DNA of 64,000 bases from a virus (IMGVR_UViG_3300049846_001717:34056-98055); one strand, 5' to 3'. Shown: positions 1 through 6,941, counted from the first letter of the stretch. Notes: generated by a model from the letters alone, not told the origin. A program made the numbers and translations.

Positions 1-93
1 TTGAACCATCACTTATCGAAAGGTAATGAGCCTCTCAGTTGACATGTTCACCAGCTGTGTGAACACCGCTTCTTCCAATTGAGCGACACCGGC
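1..93 (-). tRNA. possible partial or unusual tRNA (cut by window start)
   Basis: A tRNA-like 5' end is seen on the minus strand (acceptor GCCGGTG at 87-93, D-arm-like GCTCAATTGGAAGA), and a T-loop-like GGTTCAA sits at the window edge. Between them is a hairpin GTTCAC/GTGAAC and a long variable-arm-like stretch. The loop does not give a clean anticodon (no U33) and the 3' acceptor is outside the window, so type is not assigned. Confidence 0.35.
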
Positions 94-97
94 ATTT

Positions 98-247
98 CTA
101 TTTCTTCTTTGCGACGTACTTGTGATTTGGATGAAACCACGTGCAGGCACACGGTTTACCAATCGTGCTATGACACTGACCTTCACTTAAGTGGTGATAT
201 TTGGCCGTATGACCACAATCACACTTCACGTTCTTTGGAATCGTCAT
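98..247 (-). CDS. 49-residue Cys/His-rich protein
   Basis: ATG at 247, stop TAG at 98. The product carries CDCGH near residue 9, then further Cys/His residues (CH, CAC, H), consistent with a small zinc-binding protein. It fills the gap between two tRNA-type sequences. Function unknown; nothing beyond metal binding can be inferred. Confidence 0.5.
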   Translation of the reverse strand: MTIPKNVKCDCGHTAKYHHLSEGQCHSTIGKPCACTWFHPNHKYVAKKK

Positions 248-248
248 A

Positions 249-331
249 TGCGGATGAAGGGAGTCGAACCCTTAACCTATTCAGTACTAGATCCTAAGTC
301 TAGCGCGTACTGCCAATCCCGCCACACCCGC
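249..331 (-). tRNA. tRNA-Leu(UAG)
   Basis: Acceptor GCGGGTG pairs with CATCCGC; anticodon loop CTTAGGA between CTAGA/TCTAG gives UAG; T-loop TTCGACT; a 13-nt variable region fits a class II tRNA. No CCA is encoded. Confidence 0.9.
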
Positions 332-546
332 GTATCGTACGTTTTTGGTAGAACGTACAAACTATCCGAGAGATGCCCCTCCGGCCAATCCATTTTGACG
401 GAATGGATAAACCGTGTTGTTTCCCCGCTACCAAATGATGGTCCTGTCTATCGGATGCCTTGTCAGTGCGCCGTCATTACGGCGTGCGTCAGAATCGATG
501 AACGTTTCCTAGGACATTCATAAACCCCTCGGCCCTTACTCCTATA
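332..546. other. non-coding spacer with hairpins
   Basis: No CDS seen. The minus strand shows a 7-bp stem ATCCATT/AATGGAT around a 7-nt loop CCGTCAA (anticodon-like GUC but with C33), and a hairpin GTACGTT/AACGTAC at about 336-357. No acceptor or T-arm was found, so this is not called as a tRNA. Confidence 0.4.
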
Positions 547-575
547 AGTATACTACATCACCGCGTTTTTGGCAA
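547..575 (-). promoter_or_regulatory. promoter for the leftmost tRNA segment
   Basis: TTGCCA, 17 bp, TATACT on the minus strand. It overlaps the 3' end of the BCS1-like gene and points into the tRNA-Leu segment. Same layout as the promoter at 11592-11620. Confidence 0.65.
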
Positions 576-1935
576 GCCCCGGTCGATTTTTCAGTTTATT
601 CCGAAATCGAAATATTGGAGTTTGCTGTTCCACCGGGGTCGGTTCAACCGTGGTCGGTGGGGTTGCCACGAACTCGACGGGTTGAAGGGCTTCCGTTACC
701 GTATCTCGCATCATTATGAACAGTTCACCCTGTGCGGCCGCCATGCTGATCTCTCGTTCCTTGTACTTCTGGCTGAACCGTTCTGCGCCGTCGGTATCAC
801 CAGGAAAGAACTTCAAATAGAGCTTGACGAGTTGTTGCCGTGATGCGTTGTCCACCAGAATCCGTCGGTCAATGCGACCAGGTCGAATCAACGCCGGATC
901 CAAATGTTCGATATGGTTGGTGGTCATGATGATGATACGGGGCGAATCGGACACCATAACACCATCGATGGAATTCAAGACTTCACTGAACGAGGCCGTG
1001 CGCTTCTTTGGCGCGTCCTCTTTCTTATCACCAGAAGAGGGTTCGGGCTCTTCGTTCATCAAAATCGTTGACGACCGCGAACTCATACCCAACAACGTGG
1101 CGTCTACATCTTCAATCAAGAGGATGCTATTACCCGGCAAACTACTCAACGACACATCCATTTTCATCATCTGTTCCGACGTATATCGGCAGATGGTCAT
1201 ATTGAGTTCAGATGCCAACGTTCGAACCAACGTGGTTTTACCGTTGCCCGGCGGGCCATATAGGATGTAGCCGCGGCGAAATGGCACACCCAATCCCAAA
1301 TACCAATCTTTCTTTGCAAGAAACTGACGAATGTCTGTGGCCAACATGTCGATGGTATTGTTGTCATCGATGACCGTTTCCTTGCTTCGTTTTGCGGTAT
1401 ACCCGACGACCACCCATCCGTTTTGTGACGTCCATTGCATGACCGGAACCGTGTCCGTTCGCAACGATGCATTGTATGCATCCGTCATGTGTTTGAGAAA
1501 CGATTCCACAATCTTTCGACTGTTGCGACCCGTTCGGGCCAGATGGATCTTTCGAACTTCCATTGTCGATTCTTTATTGGCTTTTTCCGAGGAGAACGAC
1601 ACGAAGATTCGTTTTCCTTCATGAAGAATCTTGAACGAACCGGTTTTTGGACGAAGACGGGGCGTATAGACGTAGGTACCGTTTTTCTGTCGTGTGTAAT
1701 CCCATGTGGTGTTCATCACGTTGATCCGTCGATCCGTGTGATGATTATCGAAATACCAATTGACGACTACGCTGACTTCCAGTTCGGTCGAAAATCGAAA
1801 GTACGAGAATGCTCTAGACCAATATTTGCTAAACGTCGATTTTGCCAGTGTAACGGCCGTACCCATCAATCCAAGAACAAAGCCACCTTGGAACAGTGGA
1901 TTCTGCGTCAATCCTTCAAATAACGGTAACGTCAT
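553..1935 (-). CDS. BCS1-like membrane AAA ATPase
   Basis: 460 residues. A hydrophobic segment lies at about residues 12-28, followed by a ~190-residue region resembling the BCS1 N-terminal domain, then an AAA module with Walker A GPPGNGKTT and Walker B ILLIEDVDA and a sensor-like TTNH. Family members are ring ATPases that move or unfold proteins at membranes; the phage role is unknown. Start ATG overlaps the upstream stop (ATGA), so it is the last gene of a four-gene operon (2397 to 553). It could act in virion maturation or host-membrane takeover, but this is inference. The C-terminal ~60 residues are Pro/Thr-rich and probably flexible. Confidence 0.85.
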   Translation of the reverse strand: MTLPLFEGLTQNPLFQGGFVLGLMGTAVTLAKSTFSKYWSRAFSYFRFSTELEVSVVVNWYFDNHHTDRRINVMNTTWDYTRQKNGTYVYTPRLRPKTGSFKILHEGKRIFVSFSSEKANKESTMEVRKIHLARTGRNSRKIVESFLKHMTDAYNASLRTDTVPVMQWTSQNGWVVVGYTAKRSKETVIDDNNTIDMLATDIRQFLAKKDWYLGLGVPFRRGYILYGPPGNGKTTLVRTLASELNMTICRYTSEQMMKMDVSLSSLPGNSILLIEDVDATLLGMSSRSSTILMNEEPEPSSGDKKEDAPKKRTASFSEVLNSIDGVMVSDSPRIIIMTTNHIEHLDPALIRPGRIDRRILVDNASRQQLVKLYLKFFPGDTDGAERFSQKYKEREISMAAAQGELFIMMRDTVTEALQPVEFVATPPTTVEPTPVEQQTPIFRFRNKLKNRPGLAKNAVM

Positions 1936-2099
1936 TGGTCCGTGTGTGTAGGGTTTTCAAATTCAGGAGCACCAAGCTCTGCCGCGAATTCCGGATCCAC
2001 CGCGGCTAATTGTCGATGGGCCGACACTTGTAGGAATATTGACTCTCGTTCTTTTTCAGTCATATCGTCTACATCGATATATTTGATCATATCGAACAT
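1932..2099 (-). CDS. small hypothetical protein, 55 aa
   Basis: ATG at 2099 overlaps the stop of the upstream zinc-ribbon gene by one base (TAATG), and its stop overlaps the ATPase start (ATGA), which fixes the frame and start. The product is acidic and helical with no recognised domain. A longer TTG start at 2120 is possible but less likely. Confidence 0.65.
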   Translation of the reverse strand: MFDMIKYIDVDDMTEKERESIFLQVSAHRQLAAVDPEFAAELGAPEFENPTHTDQ

Positions 2100-2245
2100 T
2101 AGTAACAGCCACCACACCAACTTTGATGATAACTATGACGGTCTTCCCATTCAACCGGCCGTGGTGCCGGACGTCGTTCTCGGTATTCTGCAACCCGTCC
2201 ACACCCGGGACATTCGTATACCGTGATGAAGTACCAGCATTTCAC
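2099..2245 (-). CDS. zinc-ribbon protein, 48 aa
   Basis: GTG start at 2245 overlaps the upstream stop (GTGA). The product shows ECPGCG near residue 11 followed by a YRERR-type basic stretch and a C-terminal CGGC, a two-knuckle zinc ribbon of a type common in phages. It lies between another zinc protein and a helical peptide in the ATPase operon. Role unknown. Confidence 0.7.
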   Translation of the reverse strand: MKCWYFITVYECPGCGRVAEYRERRPAPRPVEWEDRHSYHQSWCGGCY

Positions 2246-2397
2246 GGCTTTTGATGTTTGTTTTTGGGTCGATGATGACAGCTTGAACACTTTTCCCCCG
2301 GCCGTACTTTGGCCATATCACATGAACACCACTGACTTCGAGCACCTTTCGGGGTGGTTTTCTTCACCCGATTTTCTTTTTTGAGCGGATATTTCAT
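2242..2397 (-). CDS. small zinc-binding protein, 51 aa
   Basis: ATG at 2397, stop TGA at 2242. The N-terminus is Lys/Arg-rich (MKYPLKKENR), followed by WCSCD and CSSCHH, four Cys plus His able to bind one zinc. First gene of the ATPase operon; begins two bases from the 3' end of tRNA-Arg. Function unknown. Confidence 0.65.
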   Translation of the reverse strand: MKYPLKKENRVKKTTPKGARSQWCSCDMAKVRPGEKCSSCHHRPKNKHQKP

Positions 2398-2398
2398 A

Positions 2399-2472
2399 CG
2401 CCCCCGGCAGGATTCGAACCTGCACTAATGGAGATTAGAAGTCTCCCTGACTGTCCTGTTGCCGACGGGGGC
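2399..2472 (-). tRNA. tRNA-Arg(UCU)
   Basis: Acceptor GCCCCCG/CGGGGGC, anticodon loop CTTCTAA in stem GGAGA/TCTCC, T-arm GCAGG-TTCGAAT-CCTGC. All arms are canonical. Confidence 0.93.
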
Positions 2473-3145
2473 TTATTGTAATAGTTCGAGTTGACCTCGG
2501 AGTACGTCTTTCAACCGGACTTTCTTATCCGATCGATGATCGGTGACGATACCGTCCTGTTCCCGATACGTTCGAATCTTATCGCCTCGCATTCCCGAAC
2601 CTACAAGCTGTTTGCGGTCACCATCGGCTTGCCGTTTCGATTGTTCGGCCATATACGTGGCTACTCGATGTTCCAACAGTTCACGAGCAGTACGACGATT
2701 CTGATGTTGACTCTTCTCTGCGGCTTTCGCTTCGATCTTTGTTGGTTCGTGCCGCATGATGACACATGATTCAGTCTTGTTACGATGTTGACCGCCGGGG
2801 CCGGAATCCTTAGTGGTAAACGTCGTAATGTCTGATTCCTTCAATCGCCATGACGCAGGTTCTTTGATCTCAAAGACGGCTACGGTGACGGTTGATGTGT
2901 GAACCCGACCACGACGTTCGGTGGGCGGAATACGTTGCCATCGATGACCACCTGATTCATTCATCAATAATCGGAGCTTTGAATCGGTGCCTTCGATGAT
3001 CAGGTCAAAGACTACCTCGGTTCTCCGAAATCACGGACGCGCCGAGACGAGAGGCAAACGACAGATAGATGTTGGCTTGGTTGGACACGAGCAGTTTTGC
3101 ATCAGTGCCACCTTCACCAGGTCGGATTTCTACGAGGTATTTCAT
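2473..3145 (-). CDS. short class-I peptide-release factor with prfB-type +1 frameshift
   Basis: Two frames join into a ~223-residue protein. The first (46 codons from ATG 3145) ends in CTT-TGA; the second runs to 2473. At the junction the minus strand reads GAGGT-AGT-CTT-TGA-C: a Shine-Dalgarno-like GAGGT three bases before CTT-TGA-C, the layout of the bacterial prfB programmed +1 frameshift. Skipping T3007 gives a continuous release-factor sequence: IRPGEGG, SGGHRWQRIPPTE, and GPGGQ, the peptidyl-hydrolysis motif. PPT at the tripeptide position is the RF1-type PxT motif (UAG/UAA), not RF2 SPF. The usual domain 1 (~100 aa) is absent, so it resembles shortened release factors. Start may be 3157. 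It abuts tRNA-Arg. Confidence 0.8.
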
Positions 3146-3168
3146 CGAAATTCTCATTAAAGGAAAGT

Positions 3169-3244
3169 GCTCCTAGTGGGACTCGAACCCACACTTGACG
3201 GCTTCTCGAACCGTTGACTCTGCCTGAGATTGGTCTACAGGAGC
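3169..3244 (-). tRNA. tRNA, probably Leu(GAG) with short variable arm
   Basis: Acceptor GCTCCTG/TAGGAGC and T-arm GTGGG-TTCGAGT-CCCAC are canonical. The best anticodon stem ACGGT/GCCGT leaves loop TCGAGAA, read as GAG but with C33 instead of U33. The variable arm is only about 5 nt, unusual for Leu, so the amino-acid call is tentative. Confidence 0.7.
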
Positions 3245-3288
3245 ATTAATGTCGGTTTTGAGAGAACCGACAAACTCGTATGACTCGC

Positions 3289-3558
3289 TTAGGCGATCGT
3301 CCATTCGGAAATGGAGCGGCCCTTTGCAGCGGGACGGCTCGAGTACGTATACCCGACCTGTTCGAAGCCATTGCTGAATGCAGCATTGATGAAGCTCAAA
3401 CGAGTACGGACCTTCATTTCATCGATGCCGTTCTTGCCGAGGTAGTTGTGCGCGTCATCGGCCGTTACAACGCCCGACGAACGACGATTTGCGAGGCTAC
3501 GTAGATAGCCACGGAGGCCCGATACCATCTTTTCACGCTTCTGATTTGACATAGACAT
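3289..3558 (-). CDS. helical DNA-binding-like phage protein, 89 aa
   Basis: ATG at 3558 has AAGGAG six bases upstream, which selects this start over an upstream one. The basic N-terminus, central LSFINAAF and C-terminal RPAAKGRSI resemble small phage proteins with a winged-helix or HTH look, but no family is firmly recognised. It has its own promoter (3608-3636). Possibly a regulator; unproven. Confidence 0.65.
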   Translation of the reverse strand: MSMSNQKREKMVSGLRGYLRSLANRRSSGVVTADDAHNYLGKNGIDEMKVRTRLSFINAAFSNGFEQVGYTYSSRPAAKGRSISEWTIA

Positions 3559-3607
3559 TAGTGTCTCCTTGATTACAATGTGAAGGTGATTCTCCACATC
3601 ATACCGA

Positions 3608-3636
3608 AAGATAGTTCACATGTCGTCTTCTGTCAA
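3608..3636 (-). promoter_or_regulatory. promoter of the 3289-3558 gene
   Basis: TTGACA, 17 bp, TATCTT on the minus strand, about 50 bases upstream of the start codon. Confidence 0.7.
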
Positions 3637-3665
3637 GTCGTTGATATTACCTAGATTGTAGACAA

Positions 3666-3739
3666 TGCACTCGGTGGGACTCGAACCCACAAGATTTCGC
3701 TTCTGAGACGAAAATGTCTGCCAATTGCATCACGAGTGC
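3666..3739 (-). tRNA. tRNA-Leu(CAG), short variable arm
   Basis: Acceptor GCACTCG/CGAGTGC, anticodon loop CTCAGAA in stem TTCGT/GCGAA, T-arm GTGGG-TTCGAGT-CCCAC. The anticodon reads CAG, but the variable arm is class-I length, which is atypical for Leu. Confidence 0.8.
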
Positions 3740-3742
3740 GTA

Positions 3743-3816
3743 TAGCGCTTATGGGAATCGAACCCATCATCAACTGATTGAAAGTCAGTGGTCCAGAACC
3801 GATAGACGGAAGCGCC
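3743..3816 (-). tRNA. tRNA-Glu(UUC)
   Basis: Acceptor GGCGCTT/AAGCGCT, anticodon loop CTTTCAA in ACTGA/TCAGT, T-arm ATGGG-TTCGATT-CCCAT. Confidence 0.92.
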
Positions 3817-3887
3817 GTGCAGGGTTGTTGTTCGCTAGTCATCGGCCGATGGCATCGCTCCCGCCAGTAACTCCCCAAACTGGCTCA

Positions 3888-3960
3888 TAGCTCTAACGGG
3901 AATCGAACCCGTCTTTGCGCCTTGAGAGGGCGCCGTCCTCGCCGATAGACGATAGAGCCA
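3888..3960 (-). tRNA. tRNA-Glu(CUC)
   Basis: Acceptor TGGCTCT/AGAGCTA, anticodon loop CTCTCAA in GCGCC/GGCGC, T-arm ACGGG-TTCGATT-CCCGT. Confidence 0.9.
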
Positions 3961-3976
3961 TACATTAATACATAGT

Positions 3977-4050
3977 CGAAGTGGCGAGATTTGAACTCGC
4001 ATGATGTCCTGTATCCGAAACAGGCGACTTGCCAATTAGTCCACACTTCG
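3977..4050 (-). tRNA. tRNA-Pro(CGG)
   Basis: Acceptor CGAAGTG/CACTTCG, anticodon loop TTCGGAT in CCTGT/ACAGG, T-arm GCGAG-TTCAAAT-CTCGC. Confidence 0.88.
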
Positions 4051-4149
4051 ATTTGGTGTAATAAACCATCCGGCGGCGAATTCTGCCCCACAACCACCGA
4101 CGCTAGACCGAGAGGAGTTGCCATGCCGTAGGTAAAGAATCTCGGATCT

Positions 4150-4275
4150 CCCACGAGTTTAGCTGAGCACCCGGCATTGGGAGTGGACTAAGTTGCCCGT
4201 ATCGAAGGCGAGAAACTGGATTCGACCGACACGACCTCGGTATACAGTGACTAACGCGTGCTAAACTCGTATCCA
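4150..4275. ncRNA. structured RNA candidate with tmRNA-like signature
   Basis: An 11-bp inverted repeat (acgagtttagc at about 4155, gctaaactcgt at about 4262) encloses the plus-strand sequence ctggattcgacc, very close to the conserved 5' segment of tmRNA (CTGGATTCGACGG). The order could fit a permuted tmRNA, but no tag reading frame ending in Ala-Ala and no clear T-arm were found. No CDS is supported here. Confidence 0.3.
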
Positions 4276-4347
4276 TTGCATGTTTCTGCGGTCTTCATAT
4301 CTACTACACCAATTACTTGGAAACTTCAAACGTTATTCCAAATAAGT

Positions 4348-4421
4348 CGGAGTGGTGAGAATCGAACTCACTCGAATACCCTGATTCCAAGTCAGGGAGG
4401 CTCCCGGCGCCTTTCACTCCG
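4348..4421 (-). tRNA. tRNA-Pro(UGG)
   Basis: Acceptor CGGAGTG/CACTCCG, anticodon loop CTTGGAA in CCTGA/TCAGG, T-arm GTGAG-TTCGATT-CTCAC. Confidence 0.92.
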
Positions 4422-4498
4422 ATACTACTCTAGATAGATCTTCACTACTTCTCCGATATTCCGCCTCGGGCAATGTCGCCTCGGTACCGTGCGTTCCG

Positions 4499-5185
4499 CT
4501 ATGCCGCATCCTCGTGAAGATCAAAATCGGACTCCAACATCGCTGCGCCGTACTTATTCTGCATTTTCGGATTTCGGGAGTTGTCCTTGTTGTGCTGACT
4601 CCATCCCATCGACTTGCTGACCTTCCCGTACAGACCACCCTTGAAAATCTTGTTGTGCAACTCCTGGTGCCGGCTATCGTAGGTCGTGTCCGGAATCCAA
4701 TGATGGGTGATGATGTTCGGCGTGATCGCCAACACGAACCAATAGTCATGTTTGACGAAGTAGCCTTTCTTGTCGATCTTTTTCTTGTACGGAAATCCGA
4801 CGTAGTCGGACCACTCACGATATTGAAAATACGACTTCAACTTCTCGCTCAGCGATTCGTATTTCTCGACTGTGATCCATCCCAACTTCTGGTTCCGAGG
4901 TTCCAACTGGCCGGTACGCCAGTTCATCCACAGAAAATCCTCACGACGCGAGAACTGATCGCTGTTGACCAAATCCAACGCCTGCCGAATGTCTCGAGCA
5001 TCCGTGCGATTGCGGATGTCTTCCCGCAACACGAATCGCCGTGTCCATCCGTTCTGATAATGCTCCACCGGTTCCCAGTGTCCTGCGCTTTCGTCACGCG
5101 CCCATCGGTTTCGGCGCGTCTTTTCGTACTCCGCCCACAACTTCCGCAACTTCTTTTCTTCTTCGTCCTTATGTGTACGTTTCAT
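4499..5185 (-). CDS. hypothetical protein, 228 aa
   Basis: ATG at 5185 is preceded by CGAGG; a longer start at 5209 lacks this site. The protein is highly charged, with a basic N-terminus (MKRTHKDEEEKK) and a Trp/Tyr-rich centre, and ends in an acidic tail. No domain is recognised and no membrane segment is seen. It lies between tRNA genes; a role in nucleic-acid binding is possible only from its charge. Confidence 0.75.
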   Translation of the reverse strand: MKRTHKDEEEKKLRKLWAEYEKTRRNRWARDESAGHWEPVEHYQNGWTRRFVLREDIRNRTDARDIRQALDLVNSDQFSRREDFLWMNWRTGQLEPRNQKLGWITVEKYESLSEKLKSYFQYREWSDYVGFPYKKKIDKKGYFVKHDYWFVLAITPNIITHHWIPDTTYDSRHQELHNKIFKGGLYGKVSKSMGWSQHNKDNSRNPKMQNKYGAAMLESDFDLHEDAA

Positions 5186-5204
5186 AGAACCTCGTAAAGA
5201 AAGT

Positions 5205-5277
5205 GCCAACTCTCGGAATCGAACCGAGCCATGCGGCTCTTCAGACCGCCGTTCCGCACCACGTAAACTTAGTTGGC
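5205..5277 (-). tRNA. tRNA-Phe(GAA)
   Basis: Acceptor GCCAACT/AGTTGGC, anticodon loop CTGAAGA in GCGGT/GCCGC, T-arm CTCGG-TTCGATT-CCGAG. Confidence 0.92.
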
Positions 5278-5417
5278 TTGGAGCGGGACCGGCTTTTCAT
5301 TCCGTCAAGGGCTCCCGCTGGACCTGTATATGTGAATGATGGGCGGTCTTTTGACGGGCCGTTCACAAGAGGCGCCCTGAATCTCGTTACTGAGCCGATT
5401 TCACCCATCAAAATGGT

Positions 5418-5490
5418 GTTCGTATGGTAGTCGGGACCACGCATAGTGGGCATCGGTCATCCTCCCACAGCTAATCACTACCATACGAAC
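5418..5490. ncRNA. 14-bp-stem structured RNA between tRNAs
   Basis: gttcgtatggtagt (5418-5431) and actaccatacgaac (5477-5490) form a perfect 14-bp terminal stem around 45 nt that contains a second stem GTGGG/CCCAC. Size is tRNA-like, but no T-arm is present. Confidence 0.5.
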
Positions 5491-5494
5491 AAGT

Positions 5495-5570
5495 CCGCCC
5501 AGTAGGAGTTGAACCTACGTGCAACCAACTAGCCTTTCTACCGTGTATCAGACGGAGGGCATATGGGCGG
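5495..5570 (-). tRNA. atypical tRNA, probably Ile(GAU)
   Basis: Acceptor CCGCCCA/TGGGCGG and T-arm GTAGG-TTCAACT-CCTAC are clear. The likely anticodon loop CTGATAC in CCGT/ACGG gives GAU, but there is little room for a D-arm. The same odd layout recurs at 6079-6153. Confidence 0.65.
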
Positions 5571-5598
5571 TTATCTGAGTTACATGCGGATATACTTC

Positions 5599-5627
5599 AA
5601 TCTACTACGATCCATCTTGTGTGGCAA
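5599..5627 (-). promoter_or_regulatory. promoter inside the tRNA array
   Basis: TTGCCA, 17 bp, TAGATT on the minus strand, just downstream of tRNA-Thr(GGU); would serve tRNA-Ile, tRNA-Phe and the genes to the left. Confidence 0.6.
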
Positions 5628-5699
5628 GCTCCCACCCGGTTCTGACCCGGGCTCTCTGCTTTACCAAAGCAGAATGTCAACCACGATCACTATAGGAGC
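5628..5699 (-). tRNA. tRNA-Thr(GGU) with unusual T-loop
   Basis: Acceptor GCTCCTA/TGGGAGC, anticodon loop TTGGTAA in CTGCT/AGCAG. The T-stem CCCGG/CCGGG is intact, but its loop is GTCAGAA instead of TTCRANY. Confidence 0.75.
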
Positions 5700-5719
5700 G
5701 TTCGTGAAACCATTGTAAA

Positions 5720-5790
5720 GCTCCATATGGGAGTTGAACCCATTTATCCCGCTTACGAGGCGGGTACATCACCCTTTATGCTTATGGAGC
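5720..5790 (-). tRNA. tRNA-Thr(CGU)
   Basis: Acceptor GCTCCAT/ATGGAGC, anticodon loop CTCGTAA in CCCGC/GCGGG, T-arm ATGGG-TTCAACT-CCCAT. Confidence 0.92.
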
Positions 5791-5831
5791 ATGTGGCTGT
5801 GAGATTTTGCACGTTCCCACATTTACTCTCC

Positions 5832-5911
5832 TCGACTGCTTCTTCGGAGTACCATCGAACCGCGGGCGTGTTCTGCCATTGAACTATATGTGTACGAGAA
5901 GCTGGGCACGG
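5832..5911 (-). tRNA. degenerate tRNA-like sequence (Gly-like D-arm)
   Basis: TATAGTTCAATGGCAGAAC is a typical tRNA-Gly D-arm and a T-loop-like GGTTCGATGG follows, but acceptor pairing is short and no clean anticodon loop could be set. May be a decaying or interrupted tRNA. Confidence 0.35.
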
Positions 5912-5967
5912 ACTGGCACTAAGTATTCCATATTATTCCACACCGCGTGGCACCGTCTTCAAACTAC

Positions 5968-6002
5968 TCATACGAGGAATTGAACCTCGATCTCACCCTC
6001 AC
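5968..6002 (-). tRNA. tRNA 3'-half remnant
   Basis: A perfect T-arm CGAGG-TTCAATT-CCTCG with adjoining acceptor-like bases lies directly next to tRNA-Thr(UGU), with no anticodon or D-arm of its own. It looks like a fragment left by deletion or recombination. Confidence 0.4.
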
Positions 6003-6074
6003 GCTAACGGTCAGATTCGAACTGACGGCATCCTCATTACAAGTGAGGTGCATTGGCCTCTATGCTACGTTAGC
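6003..6074 (-). tRNA. tRNA-Thr(UGU)
   Basis: Acceptor GCTAACG/CGTTAGC, anticodon loop CTTGTAA in CCTCA/TGAGG, T-arm GTCAG-TTCGAAT-CTGAC. Confidence 0.93.
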
Positions 6075-6078
6075 AAGT

Positions 6079-6153
6079 CGGCCCGACTGGAGTTGAACCA
6101 GTGTGCACCGTCTAACCTTTCAACCGCTTATCAGGCGGAGGGTATACGGGCCG
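6079..6153 (-). tRNA. atypical tRNA, probably Ile(GAU)
   Basis: Acceptor CGGCCCG/CGGGCCG, T-arm ACTGG-TTCAACT-CCAGT, anticodon loop CTGATAA in CCGC/GCGG. It shares the core CCCTCCG..CTGATA..CGGT with the copy at 5495-5570, and like it has no obvious D-arm. Confidence 0.65.
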
Positions 6154-6300
6154 GTAGCCGCCTTTTACTGTGGGCCTTCCCACACCGGCTCATGGCCGGA
6201 GGTACTCTACGGTTGCCTAATTGGTTGAATGTGGCCAGGTCACTGATACGTAGGCACAGCCCTTTCGGGCATCAATACGCACTTCCTCACTGCACATTCA
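6154..6300. other. spacer with hairpins, no CDS
   Basis: Contains stems GTGGG/CCCAC (4-nt loop) and CCGGC/GCCGG close together on the minus strand, again tRNA-arm sized but without acceptor or T-loop. No reading frame is supported. Confidence 0.35.
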
Positions 6301-6374
6301 TGGACACCACGGGAATCGAACCCGTCACATCGTCATTGCGAATGACAATCGCCACCCTTGGTACATTGGCGCCC
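6301..6374 (-). tRNA. tRNA-Ala(CGC)
   Basis: Acceptor GGGCGCC/GGTGTCC, anticodon loop TTCGCAA in TGTCA/TGACG, T-arm ACGGG-TTCGATT-CCCGT. Confidence 0.85.
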
Positions 6375-6445
6375 GAGCCCGCAACCGGCGATGTCCCGGC
6401 GAGTTGACCTCCCTTCAACTCTTTCATGCGGCGGATTATTTCAAC

Positions 6446-6566
6446 GGCGATGGCAGGATTCAAACCTGCATTCGTGTAACTCAAAGCGCTTTGAGAAAGA
6501 CCATACGGCCACCATGCATAGCAACCGAACGTTCGAACCACGTCTTATCAGTTAGATGACACCGCC
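6446..6566 (-). tRNA. 121-nt tRNA with large insertion in anticodon region
   Basis: Acceptor GGCGGTG/CATCGCC, a good D-arm, and T-arm GCAGG-TTTGAAT-CCTGC are present, but about 60 nt separate CGTG and CACG where the anticodon arm should be. That stretch holds TTCGAA and a perfect hairpin CTCAAAG/CTTTGAG. It could be an intron, an oversized arm or a broken gene; the anticodon is unclear. Confidence 0.55.
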
Positions 6567-6569
6567 AAA

Positions 6570-6640
6570 TGGACCGAGTGGGAATCGAACCCACGAGTGC
6601 GCCATGCCATGGCGCCAGTTTCCCGTTAGCTTACCGGCCC
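6570..6640 (-). tRNA. tRNA-Ala(GGC)
   Basis: Acceptor GGGCCGG/TCGGTCC, anticodon loop ATGGCAT in GCGCC/GGCGC, T-arm GTGGG-TTCGATT-CCCAC. Confidence 0.85.
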
Positions 6641-6660
6641 GAACAATGCTTCTAATTTCA

Positions 6661-6731
6661 TGGACCCGGGGAGAATCGAACTCCCATTATCTCGGTGCAA
6701 GCGAGATGTCCTCCCATTAAACGACGGGCCC
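6661..6731 (-). tRNA. tRNA-Ala(UGC)
   Basis: Acceptor GGGCCCG/CGGGTCC, anticodon loop CTTGCAC in TCTCG/CGAGA, T-arm GGGAG-TTCGATT-CTCCC. Confidence 0.92.
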
Positions 6732-6839
6732 AAATATCTAAACAAACTGGACTGCCTTGTGGAACACCAGTCCGCCCTCCATGTTATTTTTCTCGACTTT
6801 CATCGGCCACCTATTGATGGGGCAATCCATTTAGACAAC

Positions 6840-6913
6840 GCACCGTAGAGGAATCGAACCTCTCTATCACTGTTTAACAGACAGTCGTAATCTACCAGAC
6901 ATACCAACGGTGC
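6840..6913 (-). tRNA. tRNA-Asn(GUU), copy 1
   Basis: Acceptor GCACCGT/ACGGTGC, anticodon loop CTGTTAA in ACTGT/ACAGT, T-arm AGAGG-TTCGATT-CCTCT. Confidence 0.92.
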
Positions 6914-6941
6914 ATAATTCATTACATTTTCTACGGTTAAA

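Noticed and set aside
332-546. tRNA-Asp-like hairpin (loop CCGTCAA)
   Set aside because: Only the anticodon-type arm is present; no acceptor pairing or T-loop, and C33 instead of U33.
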